Both the position numbers and the translations under genes were made by a program. The notes under the pieces were generated by a model. It made no database searches, was not told where the DNA came from, and worked only from the letters and a program-made list of their open reading frames with translations. Shown piece by piece: positions 48,777 through 60,813 of a stretch of 64,000 nucleotides of DNA. This DNA is from Trichomonas vaginalis G3 (Eukaryota; Parabasalia; Trichomonadida; Trichomonadidae). The DNA lies in the NCBI RefSeq assembly GCF_026262505.1, contig NC_067207.1, positions 32,208,082 to 32,272,081 of the forward strand. Direction: 5' to 3'. Positions within the stretch are counted from its first letter, which is position 1, and each line of letters starts with the position of its first letter.

Positions 48777-51477
48777 ACAAATTTCTTAATATAATTTTTG
48801 AATGAAATGTTTGTAACATAATAGCCTCTTTGTTATACTTCCACATTGGCTAAATAAAATTTATTCTCCTCTTTCTATTTTTATTTAAATAGAATCAAGG
48901 TTTGAAATTTTAATTCATTTCTATAATACTTTGACAAGCAAGGTATTGTTATGTTTTCTTTATTAGCTGTTCTAAGTTTAAGTGAAACAGTTTCTATTAT
49001 TTATCATGGATATTATTCTCTAATTTTAGTAATTCAATACTTCAAATTACATTCTCATTGAAATATCTAATATTATCTTCTTATACACAACACATCCAGT
49101 GATTTAATTCTTAATGTAGAGAAATCAATTACAAAAGTATACATCATTTCCTCAAATATCTTTAGGTTTGTAAGCAACTTTTCACCCTTATTGACTTCAT
49201 ATTTAACCCTCAAGATAGGACGGTATTCAAGAACTCACTAAATACTGCTCCTTTGGAATACGAGATATAGTAATGTTGCATCAGTTACAGCCAAACAAGA
49301 CTTGATACGATATTCAAATTTAAGCAAATATTCACATAGATAATAAGTATACTTATATATAATGTTTGGAAAAATAAGTTTCAATTCTTGTTACATCACA
49401 CCAGATTCCATTTATTATGATAATTTACGATCTTCATGCTTCAATGCTTGTAAATATGTTGTGGTTAAACAAATACTCCATCTACAAAATTTATTACACT
49501 TTCTTTGGGTTATCAGGTAACCAAGCCTATATATTTGACTGCCATGGCGTTTATGTCATATGTACAGTTTCAGAATTCAAATCATGTAGTATCAATATCT
49601 ATACATATTATAATTTTCAAGCAAACAATTATAACGTTAGGGGCGAAAAACTTTCATGGTGTGATACCACTTTTTATCAACCATCTTATTCCTTACTTTA
49701 TCATGCGCACAATTCATGCATATAATTTCAACAGTTTTATGAAAATCTAGGAAAATCATACTGGATTGGTGAATCTTCATATAATAAATTTAAATCAAAT
49801 GGTAATGGCGTGGGAAACATCAGATTCATTGTTTTAATAGCAATCTATTTTTTGTGTGTTGATATTGTATTTAATATTGAATGCTTTGCTTACTTGGCGA
49901 CTGTTTGCGTTTTCTAGATCTATATGATATATTATATAGGATATATTTATGTGTATTATTAGAATATGGATCACATTTTTGTAACCAAAACATTTTATTG
50001 TCATCATTTTGATAAGGTTATCGAAATACTCCTGTTCATGAGTATTTTGAGACATTAAATGAGGCAAAATCGATCTGCTTGAGAAGAAGAGTGTAGATGT
50101 CTTTCTGCTTCCGGTTCTGTATATACAATTTAAATAATTGATGGCAATTATCAATCTCTACGATTAAGATGTTACTGAGTCAATAAAATTATTAATTCCC
50201 TCAAGTACTTCTTTTGACTGGCAAGTGTTAGGGAAGTGGGGTTATGTTGTCAAAGTTTATGTACGACGTAAGACTAAAGTCATGACAATTGATTGATATT
50301 TTTAAGGTAATATACCTAGCTTGGCAAGATAGTTATCTCATTTCTATCAATGAATTTTAAAAACATATCATTGTCGACTGGAAAGTTATTAATTTAGGAA
50401 GTTTTCAAGTACATTTTCTGTAATTGAAAAGAATTTTTTAAGAGATCAAACTTCAATGCTACATTTGGGTCTTTTTTGGTAACTTCAATATCAACTGTTA
50501 TGGAAAAGGTATAGATTTCAGTGATTCGTACAGATCTTACATTCATCACTACCACGAGTCTATGTATAAGCATTTTCCATAGGTCGTTGATAACATATAT
50601 CCTATAAATCGGTATTGATTCTCATTTAAACGAATTTTATTAATTTCTTCAGATTATATTTATTTTATATATCATTAAAGTGAGCATGTAAAAGAATTTG
50701 GATGAATAGCATATAGAGAATTAAATTGCATTAAATGTAATCTTACACGATCTTTTTTTGGAATTAATATTCGATTTTATTTTTCTGCATTTAATGAAAT
50801 AATTGAAGATGTATGATAATATTTAGAAATGTATCAAGGTTAAATGTCCATTGTTATATTATCTGAATATGAAATTTCATTAATTATAATGAAATAGAGA
50901 GAAAAATCGATATTAAAAGATTGTTATTGCATGTATCCATACTTAATTGAAGATTTTTTGTCTCGCTAAGTACCACTGGAGATTTAGAAAATGTTTTTAG
51001 TCTGCATTGAATCAGATGTAATGAATGTTTTCGGTTACTATCGTTTAAATGATGAAACTTGAGTTTCGTATAAAAATTGAAACCATCCACATAGTAAGCA
51101 TTCCAAAAACTATAGGTTTGCAAAATTTTGGTTTCAATTGATTCGGTTCGGTTCCAAATTGTAAAAAATGAGCATCAACATCTTTTGGATTGTACGAGAT
51201 AGCATACTGCAAATCCAAGCTACCGAATTTGGTTATTAGAAATGTGAAAGTTTTGCGATAAGTCTAAAAAATACAAAAATCCATAAAACACATCACAATA
51301 TTATTAGGATAATACGTATTTTGTTAAATTTTATTTCATGGGGCCCGGAAATCGTTTTATCAAAATTCATATCAAATCAGATTTTTGGTTATTTATAATC
51401 TACATATAGTTTTCTTTAATAATATTTTAAAATTTAATTCTAAAAACTATTTCAATCGTGTTCGTCTTTTTTTACGA
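48777..51477. other. Long intergenic region, possible decayed coding piece
   Basis: No intact gene seen. Between about 49400 and 49860 scattered frames of both 102 and 81 codons and a stretch reading LGKSYWIGESSYNKFKSNGNG look like debris of a secreted or surface protein, but no family is recognised. The rest is AT-rich and featureless. Confidence 0.35.
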
Positions 51478-51695
51478 TTGTTGCATGCTAAGATCAGTCA
51501 TAATGTAAACCTCTCAATTTTATTGTCGTGGGAAGTATCTCAATTCCTTCAAAAAAATTGAAAAACTATTTAATTTTAAAAATATAATACTTTTAATTAG
51601 TTAATTAATTGGAGATATTTTTTAAAAATCACTTTTGATAATACTTTTGAGAACTTTAATTAAAAAAATATATTCAAAAATATACAGGATATCAA

Positions 51696-52006
51696 GAGGG
51701 AATTGTTCCTTATGAGGTATATAGTTATGATGTTACCTCATAAGGAACAATTCCCTCCTTAAAACGAGAAAACTTGTTCGAAATTGTTTATCATTTCGAA
51801 CAAGTTTTCTCGTTTTTAATAAGAAACTAAAGGCTATGAGGCACTGATTATATATTAGTGCCTCACAGCCTTTAGTTTCTAATAGATAGCTGGGAAACTT
51901 TCTCCAAATGATAAGTTATTCAGAGAAAGTTTCCCAGCTATCAAGAGGAATTGTTCCTTATGAGGTATATAGTTATGATATACCTCATAAGGAACAATTC
52001 CCTCCT
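51696..52006. repeat. Array of five long hairpins, left arm
   Basis: Hairpins at about 51696-51757 (GAGGGAATTGTTCCTTATGA...), 51761-51817 (AAAACGAGAAAACTTGTTCG...), 51822-51880 (AGAAACTAAAGGCTATGAGG...), 51885-51942 (GATAGCTGGGAAACTTTCTC...) and 51943-52006. Each stem is about 24-26 bp with loops of 4-14 bases. The first and fifth have the same stem sequence. Confidence 0.95.
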
Positions 52007-52980
52007 TAAAAATCGTAGACATTTTTTATACTTATTAATCAACCATTCAAAATCATATTCCTCTGAAAAGTTATTTTTATTAAAAATTTAGAATTTTAAT
52101 AAATATAGAGTTTGAATTTCATACAATACCTATATATTTCAATAATGAATTTGAAAACCATTCTCAAAAGTTCTCAGAAACCTTTTTTTCATTAATTTTA
52201 AGAAATCTGAGTATTAAATTAAGTGATAAATTCGTTTGACACTACTTTAATTTTTAAATTCAAAAAATTATATGTGCTTCTTTAAAATGACTCAAAAAAT
52301 TTTTATTATAAAATAATATATAATATTAAAATCCCACAACATTTTTTTACTTTACATAATCGTACTTCCTCGACGATTAATTTCCACTCAATTTCTATCG
52401 TTGACCGAACTTAGCATGCAACATGTTAAGTTTCTGTTTTTAAAAGTTGATATTTTTTTTAATTTTAAGAAAATTAATAGCATGTTATTAGACAATAGGA
52501 GTGTAATGATATTGACTAAACAGAAATGAGAGAATAGAGATATAATTTTGATAAGCAATATTGCGAACAAATTCTGAAGTAAAATCGCGATCAATAATTG
52601 AAAATTACGATCATGTACTGAAAAATGACGATCAAATTGAATGAATAGAATTATATCTAAGAAAAATAAATTGTATTTAGAAGTAAACAAGAAAGGTGTA
52701 TGCTAAAAATCATTTAAACAATAATGGAAATAAAACGAAATTGTAAAAGAAAAAATGAAAATTGTTAAATAATATATTATTTTTAGTCATAAGAATAAAA
52801 ATATAGTAGTTATAAAAGGAATTAGACTTCATATATCAATTCTTTTTCTCTGTAGATGTGTGGAACGTTTGCTTTTCGATCTCTTTCGATGAAACTTGAA
52901 AATATAAGTTATTATCGCTGAGAATCCTTTCCGAAAATAGGAGCTTTACGTTAGGAGGATTGTCGGATGAATTTTGTTTT

Positions 52981-53888
52981 TTATTGTTTGATTTTTTTGT
53001 TATGGAAAGATTTTTTCTTATTTTTTTCAGAATTTTGCTTGCTATTAACTGAAACTTGTTTTGACGGCCCAACAATAGCATTTGTAGTAGGAAGAATTCC
53101 CAATAACGAGCGCATTTTCGATAATTGTTTTTCAATATGATCAAGAAGGTCCAGCTTATGTTCTAGATTACTAGACATTTGATTTGTAGAAGGATGGTTT
53201 TGATTTTCTGGTTCTAAATCTGTAGAGTCTGCAATATTTGAATTTTCGGAGCGAATTGGAGCATCTGAACCTTGATTTGTATCGGCTTGCTCAAAATTAG
53301 TTTGAATTGGAGTGTATGAATTAAAATCTGGATGATTTAATGTTTCATTAAATAATGCCATAATTTTTTCTTTTTTTCATTAATAAACTTAGTGATCATT
53401 GTATCTTTATCTGTTAGATCGATCGATTTGAGTATATCTGCATCATGAACTGGAATATTTTCGAACAATGAACTCGATTCTATGGAACCATATGGAGAAA
53501 TCTCGTTCTGAGCCAAAGAAAGATCACTTACGTTGTATTGTTTGATAGAAAAAATTGTTTTCTCAAGTTCTTTTTGAAAGCAGTCAAGAATATAATTTTT
53601 GTAGCTATCAGTGATAACGGTTTTTATATGGCGCTCGATCTTCTGGTTATTTTTGATGGCGTTATATTTATCTAATTGGATTTGAGATATCTTCTTAATA
53701 GCTTCATAAATGTTTGGATGTTTTAACGAATAAAATTCTGAATGCATACTCTCGAGGCAATCATTAGTGAATATTGCAGTTGCATTATTATATTGAGATA
53801 TTAAATTGTAGTGCGGCAACCAAACTTTGTTGAAATAATCAATATAATCTTTGATCGAATCAACTTTATTTTGATTAATTATATGCAT
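52981..53888 (-). pseudogene. Mutator-like (MULE) transposase, C-terminal remnant
   Basis: The upstream frame (53337-53888, 183 codons) contains IDYFNKVWLPHYNLISQYNN and IFTNDCLESMHSEFYSLKHP, matching the TNN...E..H segment near the C-terminus of MULE transposases. A second frame (52981-53361) carries on as a low-complexity tail (NQNHPSTNQMSSNLEHKL) after a one-base shift in an A-run near 53350. The catalytic DDE part and zinc finger are missing: the coding piece begins five bases inside the edge of the right arm. Not functional. Confidence 0.7.
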
Positions 53889-54305
53889 TGTAATGTTGCA
53901 TGCTAAGTTCGGTCAACGATAGAAATTGAGTGGAAATTAATCGTCGAGGAAGTACGATTATGTAAAGTAAAAAAATGTTGTGGGATTTTTAATATTATAT
54001 ATTATTTTATAATAAAATTTTTTGAGTCATTTTAAGAAGCACATATAATTTTTTGAATTTAAAAATTAAAGTAGTGTCAAACGAATTTATCACTTAATTT
54101 AATACTCAGATTTCTTAAAATTAATGAAAAAAAGGTTTTCTGAGAACTTTTGAGAATGGTTTTCAAATTCCATTATTGAAAATATATAGGTATTGTATGA
54201 AATTCAAACTCTATATTTATTAAAATTCTAAATTTTTAATAAAATAACTTTTCAGAGGAATATGATTTTGAATGGTTGATTAATAAGTATAAAAATGTCT
54301 ACGAT

Positions 54306-54627
54306 TTTAAGGAGGGAATTGTTCCTTATAAGGTATACATCATTACTATATACCTCATAAGGAACAATTCCCTCTTGATAGCTGGGAAACTTTCTCTGAA
54401 TAACTTATCATTTGGAGAAAGTTTCCCAGCTATCTATTAGAAACTAAAGGCTGTGAGGCACTAATATATAATCAGTGCCTCATAGCCATTAGTTTCTTAT
54501 TAAAAACGAGAAAACTTCTTCGAAATGATAAACAATTTCGAACAAGTTTTCTCGTTTTAAGGAGGGAATTGTTCCTTATGAGGTATACATCATAACTATA
54601 TACCTCATAAGGAACAATTCCCTCTTG
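54306..54627. repeat. Array of five long hairpins, right arm
   Basis: Reverse-complement counterpart of the left array with the same five hairpins in mirrored order and a few substitutions (for example TTCTTCGAAATG versus TTGTTCGAAATT). Most changes leave stems largely paired. Confidence 0.93.
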
Positions 54628-54939
54628 ATATCCTGGATATTTTTGAATATATTTTTAATTAAAGTTCTCAAAAGTATTATCAAAAGTGATTTTTTTAAAA
54701 ATATCTCCAATTAATTAACTAATTAAAAGTATTATATTTTTAAAATTAAATAGTTTTTCAATTTTTTTGAAGGAATTGAGATACTTCCCACGACAATAAA
54801 ATTGAGAGGTTTACATTATGACTGATCTTAGCATGCAACAAGGTAACTTCGAATGTAGCGTGAAATCTGCAAAAAAAATTCTGAAATTTGAATGGATAAC
54901 ACAAAAATTGAATAGTTTACGTCAATAAAAAAGAGAAAA

Positions 54940-55012
54940 ATGAAACCAATGTATCTCGAACCTAGGACTTAGAGCAGCAATCCCACTGTTTATCACATTA
55001 CACTACATGCAT
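54940..55012 (-). tRNA. tRNA-like sequence, degenerate (possible tRNA relic or SINE head)
   Basis: The minus strand has an A-box-like TAGTGTAATGTGATA (about 55005-54991) and a B-box-like GGTTCGAGATAC (54962-54951) about 30 bases apart, with a possible anticodon loop TTGCTGC between. A T-rich stretch that could end Pol III transcripts follows. Acceptor, T and anticodon stems pair only partly, so a functional tRNA is unlikely. Confidence 0.35.
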
Positions 55013-55139
55013 CTCTCACTTCACTGAATGAGATCAACTATATGATAACTTTTTCCCCATTATATTCTTGTGGAAAAGTGACAAATAGCAACTTTGACCC
55101 TCTCTCATTTCTAGAAAAATCGAGAAAAAATCATTTTCT

Positions 55140-55265
55140 TCTATTTTTTTAGGACGCCATACCCATTGAAATCTCCTCTCAGGACGCCATAAACTATTCA
55201 ATTATGGTGTAAACTTCTCAAAAATTGAATAGTTTACATCAGGACGCCTTAGGACGCCAACCCTT
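55140..55265. repeat. AGGACGCC direct repeats with a small inverted repeat
   Basis: AGGACGCC occurs four times between about 55152 and 55258, and TAAACTATTCAATT (55191) is mirrored by AATTGAATAGTTTA (about 55222). TTGAATAGTTTAC also occurs near 54910 and 20330. The rest of 55266-56158 shows no gene. Confidence 0.6.
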
Positions 55266-56158
55266 TACGCGCCCGAACAATTTCAAAATCTTTATCGATT
55301 TCAGAAAAGAATGTCCAAATTACTCACATTGAATAAGATATGCTGTTAAACAATTAAAATTGATAATTATAATTAGATCTGTAAAATACGAAACAAGATC
55401 AAAGAAAAGACTCTTTTACTTAATCAAATGATTGAAGCAATAATTAAGTGCTTGATTTTGATTAATTTTATTGTATACTTTTGGCGGTCAGCAAATTGAA
55501 TGTATCTGAAATTTTGAAAATCCTTTGAATATAAAGTCAGTGAATATGGTTATAATTTGAATTTGGAACTTGAATTGAACATGAAAGTGAAGTGTAGTCT
55601 CAATAAAATTTTGCCAATTAAAATCACGCCCTGGGCTTGAGTATGTAAGGGGGTAGTTATCAGGAAGCTAGATTATGAAAAACAAACTATGAAGAAGGAT
55701 TTCAATGTGGTCAAAAAAATTGAAGTCGATATTTTTGAAGATTTTCAAAACTTTGAAATCATGCTAATCATAAAGCACGACATCAAAATCAAGCTTTTTA
55801 AAATAAGGATAAATGCAGATCACTTCATTTTTTATTTTCAATGAATGTGCATTAAATCATGTAGTTCGTTAGTCAGCACTGACCGACTCTTTTCTCAAAA
55901 CTGATTTATGGCCCAATAAAATTTGAATTAAAAAGTGAATCGACTTTGTGAGGTTCTCGATTTTGAATTTATACCTCTTACACGATCTGCTGAAAACACA
56001 GGAACGTGAACCAGTTAAATGGTTTTTGATTATCTTATTCTTAAATCATAAAATCATTCGTTTGAAAAATTAGAATTAAAAAAACAATACATTTAACCGA
56101 AAGAAAGTATATATATTTTAATAAGTAACAAGTACTTAAAGTAATTGCATCAAAACAT

Positions 56159-56554
56159 TCAAAGGAAGAAGAGAGGTTCGTAATCTAGACCAGCTACCCA
56201 AAAGTTCGTTCCCTTAGAAGAAAACACTTCATTCTGCATAAAATGCTGCGGCTGAATATTAAATTCTTGGAAATGACTGTCCAGTATATCTGAAAAGATA
56301 TCAATTTCGTCCCTATTCACCACAGGTAACTCATCCTTTTTTAATTCAGCTTCTGGTTCACTAGGTGATGATATATCTTCGGATGTTTCTACTTTTATAC
56401 CAATTTGGATTGGACCAACATGATGTGGGAGAATCTTGTTGTCTTGCTTGATGAGCTCTCCTTTAATATTAAGTTGGTAGAATTCTTCATTATCATCAAG
56501 TTTATATGTTACCCAAGCGGCTTTCTTGCGAAACATCTTACGGCCTTTTCCCAT
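56159..56554 (-). CDS. Small unknown protein
   Basis: A 131-residue frame starting at an ATG with a basic N-terminus (MGKGRKMFRKKAAW), an acidic, serine/proline-rich middle (ETSEDISSPSEPEAELKKDE) and a hydrophobic end (WVAGLDYEPLFFL). No membrane segment or motif seen. Codon use resembles the other host genes, so it is probably real; function unknown. Confidence 0.55.
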   Translation of the reverse strand: MGKGRKMFRKKAAWVTYKLDDNEEFYQLNIKGELIKQDNKILPHHVGPIQIGIKVETSEDISSPSEPEAELKKDELPVVNRDEIDIFSDILDSHFQEFNIQPQHFMQNEVFSSKGTNFWVAGLDYEPLFFL

Positions 56555-59500
56555 AGTTGAAAAATAATGTTTTATATAAAGAAATTTTGAATTGAATTAA
56601 AAAAATAAAATCATTAAATATTTATAAGTACTATAAATTAATTTAATATTTTGCTTGAGAATTTTATTTGAATTTTTGTATAGAAATTGTTAACGATGAT
56701 TTGAAAGGAAACAAATAATTTGAGAAAATCATCTGACAAGGCATTCAAATTGGATCAAAATAATATCGATAGAATAGACAGCTAATGTAGTGATCAATTT
56801 CACGAATAAAATTCGATTATATTTTTAAAAGTATTTTCTTTGTAATTATATGTAGGGTTAACAATTGAAAAATATTATTAAGGATGTCAATTTGGAAGAA
56901 AAGCGAGAAAATTCCTAAAATGCTAAAAATGAATTTTCCAAACGTACTTTTTTATCTCGTTTTTTTTGATTTTGAAAAAAATTTGGAGAGAAGAACTCTT
57001 CGTTTTTAAATTTTGTCACGATGGTTTTAAAGTATATTAGACACATGTATCGATATTACTATTTTTGTATATTTTGAGAGAAAATCCCTAAAAAGTGAGA
57101 AAATCTGAGACTGTTTGAGAAAATATATAAACTATTGAAAATTTAAATTAAACTTCTAATTTGGAAAGAAGAAAATTCAAAAATCGAGATTTAGACTCAG
57201 TATCAAATGGAGAACAAAATGTTTCTTCATATGAAGGAAAAAATTTTCTTGAGAAGAAATTGAGTTTTTAAAATTCTATTGTATGTAATGAAATAAACAA
57301 ATATTAAAATTATTTTTTGATAACAAGAAAATTCCCAACAGAAAATATTTGAGACAAAGAAAAAAAGAAAATTGAAAAATATTACTCTCCTTTACATTTC
57401 ATGAGATTTTCAATTTATTCTCATAAAATTGACAATTTTATACGTTTAGATGAAAATAAGTGATTTTGCTTGAAATAAAAATTATTGTTTGTTTACAGCT
57501 ATCAAATAGATTTTTGCTATTTTGATTAAAATTTGTTAATCAAATTAATAATTTTTTTTCTAAATATCTTAAATATCTGGATCACTCACTGATACGATGA
57601 ATTAAACGATAAAAATAATACAAACTCAACTAAGTTTCCTGTCTTTCAACCAAAAAATATTATGCAATTTAAATTAAATTGTTTATTCAAAGATAAAACA
57701 AAGATAAAGTAATTATAATTATCATATACTTTATGAATAACTCTCTAATTGGATAAGATTTTCGTAAAAATATTTTTATTAATATCGATAAGAATATGTT
57801 TACCTACTATCACCATATGTCGATAAACGAGAGTAGAGTGATTTTTATCATCGAAACTTTTTAAAAGCTGTAAGCAGGAAGTAATAATCTTGTTTTTTCT
57901 GAGTTAGTTGTAGAACTATTGATGCACGAGTTATCATTGTGATGCAGAAGGATATCAATGTACTGACTGAAGGATATGAATTGAATTGAATTGAATTTTA
58001 TTGAATTTCAATTTGATCAAAATTTGTTGAAATGATATGAATGTGTCAACTTCTGTATCATTCTCCTTCACTCCTTCCTTATTCTTTCGAGAACGAAGCT
58101 AGCTCAGCTTTCGCTGAGCGAATTGACACTTTTCATGCCCTAAACGTACATACTCTCAAATTTATCGAAAAAATTAATACCACCTAAACTAGTATATTCT
58201 TATTTTAAATATGATATTATCCTTATATTCCACACTAAAATTCATTTAAATCAACTTTTAAAAAAGTTCGAATCCTGCGCGTCTCACTTTTTAAATTTTC
58301 CAAATGGAAAATTATATTCTCCTAAAGTGAAAACAATTTTCCAAATTGACTTCCTTAAATATTATTAAAAACAAAAATAATAATTCAATTATGAAAGAAA
58401 GTTTCTGAAAGTCCGATTTAAGACTAATGGACTATCATTTAATGTTTAAACCACAACTTGGCAACGAATATAATAGAAAAAGGAATAAATAAAAAACATC
58501 TCACAAAAATAAAAGTTAATTATGAGATTGGTCTTTTGAATATACAAATCTAATTTGTTGAAAAACCAAATAATTTTTTACGCAACGTCTTTTATAAAAT
58601 TTTATATAAATTGCATTAATATGTTTCGAATTAAATATTTCAACATTTGAGTTAATTGAATTGAAAAAAATACTCGATTTAGAATTCGTCTTTTATTACC
58701 CGTTCAATATGTTGGAACGGTTCATTCATTCCAAATTTATTTTTCTCCCACTTCAATTTTTTTGAATGAAGCCCATCATAAATTTCAAATTCATATCAAT
58801 TTTATTAAATTTCTGACATAAATTCTCAAATGTGAAATTACTTCATTAATATCTATATCAATCAAATAATATAATGATAATAAAATATAAAATTTTTTAT
58901 ATTTACATTCGAAGATTTTTTTCTCATTATTGTATTTGATATACTTTACTTATGCTATCATCGATAATCCCTCAATATTATTTTTCAATTCAATTAATAT
59001 AATATTTCATTAACATTACCAATACCTCATTCGCTCAATGAATCTTATATTTACATTTTTCACGTTTCCCTCAATTATTTTTATTTTATTAATTTTCTAT
59101 TTATCAACCTTTCATCTAATTAAATTAACTTTTCTATTCATCTTTTTGAATTTTTTTCTATCTCTCCTTTTTACAATTTCCACTCCATCATTTTTTATCC
59201 AACCCTTAAAACTACTATATCTTTGACATTCATATTTTGTATAACTCAATTATCAATTCCAACAATATTCCTACAATACATTCAATTTGCGTGTATTTAA
59301 TTAAAATCCGTTCACAATAACAAATTGACATAATTACTTTAGTCCACCTAAAGTATTTACTTCATTTATCCAGAAATTTAATGTTTATCCTCCCTTATCA
59401 GAATCGTTACACATAAAGTTGCCGTCTTCTTATCTATTTTTTATAATAAATTCCATTTATGCATAATCTATAACCTAATTCATTATAAATTGAATGATTA

Positions 59501-60020
59501 TTAGTATTTTCTGTAATCTTCATCCATTTTGTTTCATCAAATTATTTTGAACTCTTCTATGATCTAAATACTTTAATTAGTCCCTAAAATGCAATGTCTC
59601 AATAGTTCAAAATTGCTATATTTGCATAGACACAAGAACGAAATCTTTTTTTTGTCCATCAATGTTATAAACAATATTGTGTTATTATAAAGCCGGAACC
59701 ATTGTATTAATTGGTATCATTAATAAGTTGCACTCTTTATTATTTTGCACTTTTCGAAAATTTTTATCATAAAATTTTCGAAATCAACTAAAAATCCTTT
59801 TAGTCTCATGCTACTTGTCATTTTCAAAATCGTAAATTTTCCTAGCGCAATTTTGAGATAAACTTTGATAAAATTCAAATAAATAAAATCATTTTATGCA
59901 ACAATGTTCAATATGATTCCATGATCAATATTTAATCATAAATTTACCAAGCGTTATAATTTTCTCTCAATTTTCATATAAACTGTTTTCTCTTTTCAAA
60001 TTTGATTTTTCACTATCACT
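56555..60020. other. Long AT-rich intergenic region, no gene seen
   Basis: About 3.5 kb without a convincing frame, RNA gene or long hairpin. A TGAAT microsatellite lies near 57978 and a short GC-richer palindrome (CTCAGC/GCTGAG) near 58104. The 62-codon frame at 59038 is a hydrophobic accident of T-rich DNA. Confidence 0.5.
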
Positions 60021-60026
60021 TCATTA
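60021..60026 (+). promoter_or_regulatory. Inr-like motif (TCATTA)
   Basis: TCATTA lies 12 bases before the ATG at 60033 and matches the trichomonad initiator TCA-Py-(T/A). It is preceded by CACTATCACT, which also contains TCACT. Confidence 0.5.
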
Positions 60027-60032
60027 TTCTAG

Positions 60033-60614
60033 ATGGGTTTGTTCAATAAGAAGGTATCACCAGATGAAAGACTCAAGCAGTTCAGACTTGATCTTAGGAA
60101 AGCAGGAAGGGAAATCGAAAGAGAAAGAACAAGATTGCAGCGTACCGAAGGAAAGCTCAAACTTGACATGAAGAAGGCTGCAAATTCTGGAAATCTTGAT
60201 ATTCTTATGATGCTTGCCAAAGATATGGTTCGAAATCGCAATGCAATGAAGAAATTTATGAAATTGAAATCTTCACTTGATTCATTAGGTCTCCGTATTA
60301 CATTGATCAAGGCACAGAATGGATCAATGATGGCTTTGAAGGGAGCTTCACTTGCCATGGCCCAGTTAAATCGTATGGTCAATCTTCCTCAGATGCAACA
60401 CATCATGCAAAAATTCATGATGGAAAACGAAATGATGGATACGAAATCAGAGATGATGGATGGATTGACAGACGATCTCTGGGACGAAGAAGGAGACATG
60501 GAAGAGGAGACTGCACTCCAGTATTCAGCGATCTTCCAGGAAATGGGAATTCCTCTCACTCCTCAGATCCAAGCTGCAGTTGCGAAGTCTCAGCAACCAG
60601 TTACAAATTCTTGA
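60033..60614 (+). CDS. ESCRT-III subunit, Vps2/CHMP2 type
   Basis: A 193-residue SNF7-family protein. The N-terminus is basic (MGLFNKKVSPDERLKQFRLD), followed by long helices (residues 10-100) with the conserved LRKAGREIERERTRLQ pattern, a MMLAKDMVRNRNAMKKFMK helix, LPQMQHIMQKFMMENEMMD near 119-137 and an acidic stretch (DDLWDEEGDMEEE). ESCRT-III filaments remodel membranes in endosomal sorting and cell division. It is shorter than usual (about 210-225), and the C-terminal MIM1-type helix (L..RL..LR) that binds Vps4 is not recognisable; the protein stops at AKSQQPVTNS. Confidence 0.9.
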   Translation: MGLFNKKVSPDERLKQFRLDLRKAGREIERERTRLQRTEGKLKLDMKKAANSGNLDILMMLAKDMVRNRNAMKKFMKLKSSLDSLGLRITLIKAQNGSMMALKGASLAMAQLNRMVNLPQMQHIMQKFMMENEMMDTKSEMMDGLTDDLWDEEGDMEEETALQYSAIFQEMGIPLTPQIQAAVAKSQQPVTNS

Positions 60615-60796
60615 ACTATTATTTTATTTTATTTTATTTTATTTATGTTTATTATATATATTTTTATTTCAAAATGTTTTTCGGCGTTTTTAGAAATTAT
60701 TCCAATATTTCATTTGCAAAAGTTTGATAGTTAACTTGCATAACTAACTTAACTGTTTCGCAATTACTATTATTTCCATGGTTATTCTGTTTAAAT

Positions 60797-60801
60797 TCAT
60801 T
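60797..60801 (+). promoter_or_regulatory. Inr-like motif (TCATT) deciding the downstream start
   Basis: TCATTTTC lies 17 bases before the ATG at 60814 but after an in-frame ATG at 60778. If it is the initiator, transcripts start downstream of the first ATG. Confidence 0.45.
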
Positions 60802-60813
60802 TTCTCTGTGGAA

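Larger units (their letters stand above)
51478..54841. mobile_element. 3.36-kb element with two inverted hairpin-array arms and MULE remnant
   Basis: Two nearly identical arms lie in opposite orientation: 51478-52424 (947 bp) and 53893-54841 (949 bp). Each arm is itself bounded by TTGCATGCTAAG(A/T)TC(A/G)GTC at outer and inner ends, so each could be an independent element. Each holds five long hairpins in a row. The 1.47-kb centre codes on the minus strand for a MULE-type transposase fragment. No target-site duplication was seen at the outer ends. Arms are too similar for an old insertion, or they are kept alike by conversion. Confidence 0.75.

Noticed and set aside
57960-58020. Possible repeat element of GAATT units
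   Set aside because: Simple microsatellite without borders.
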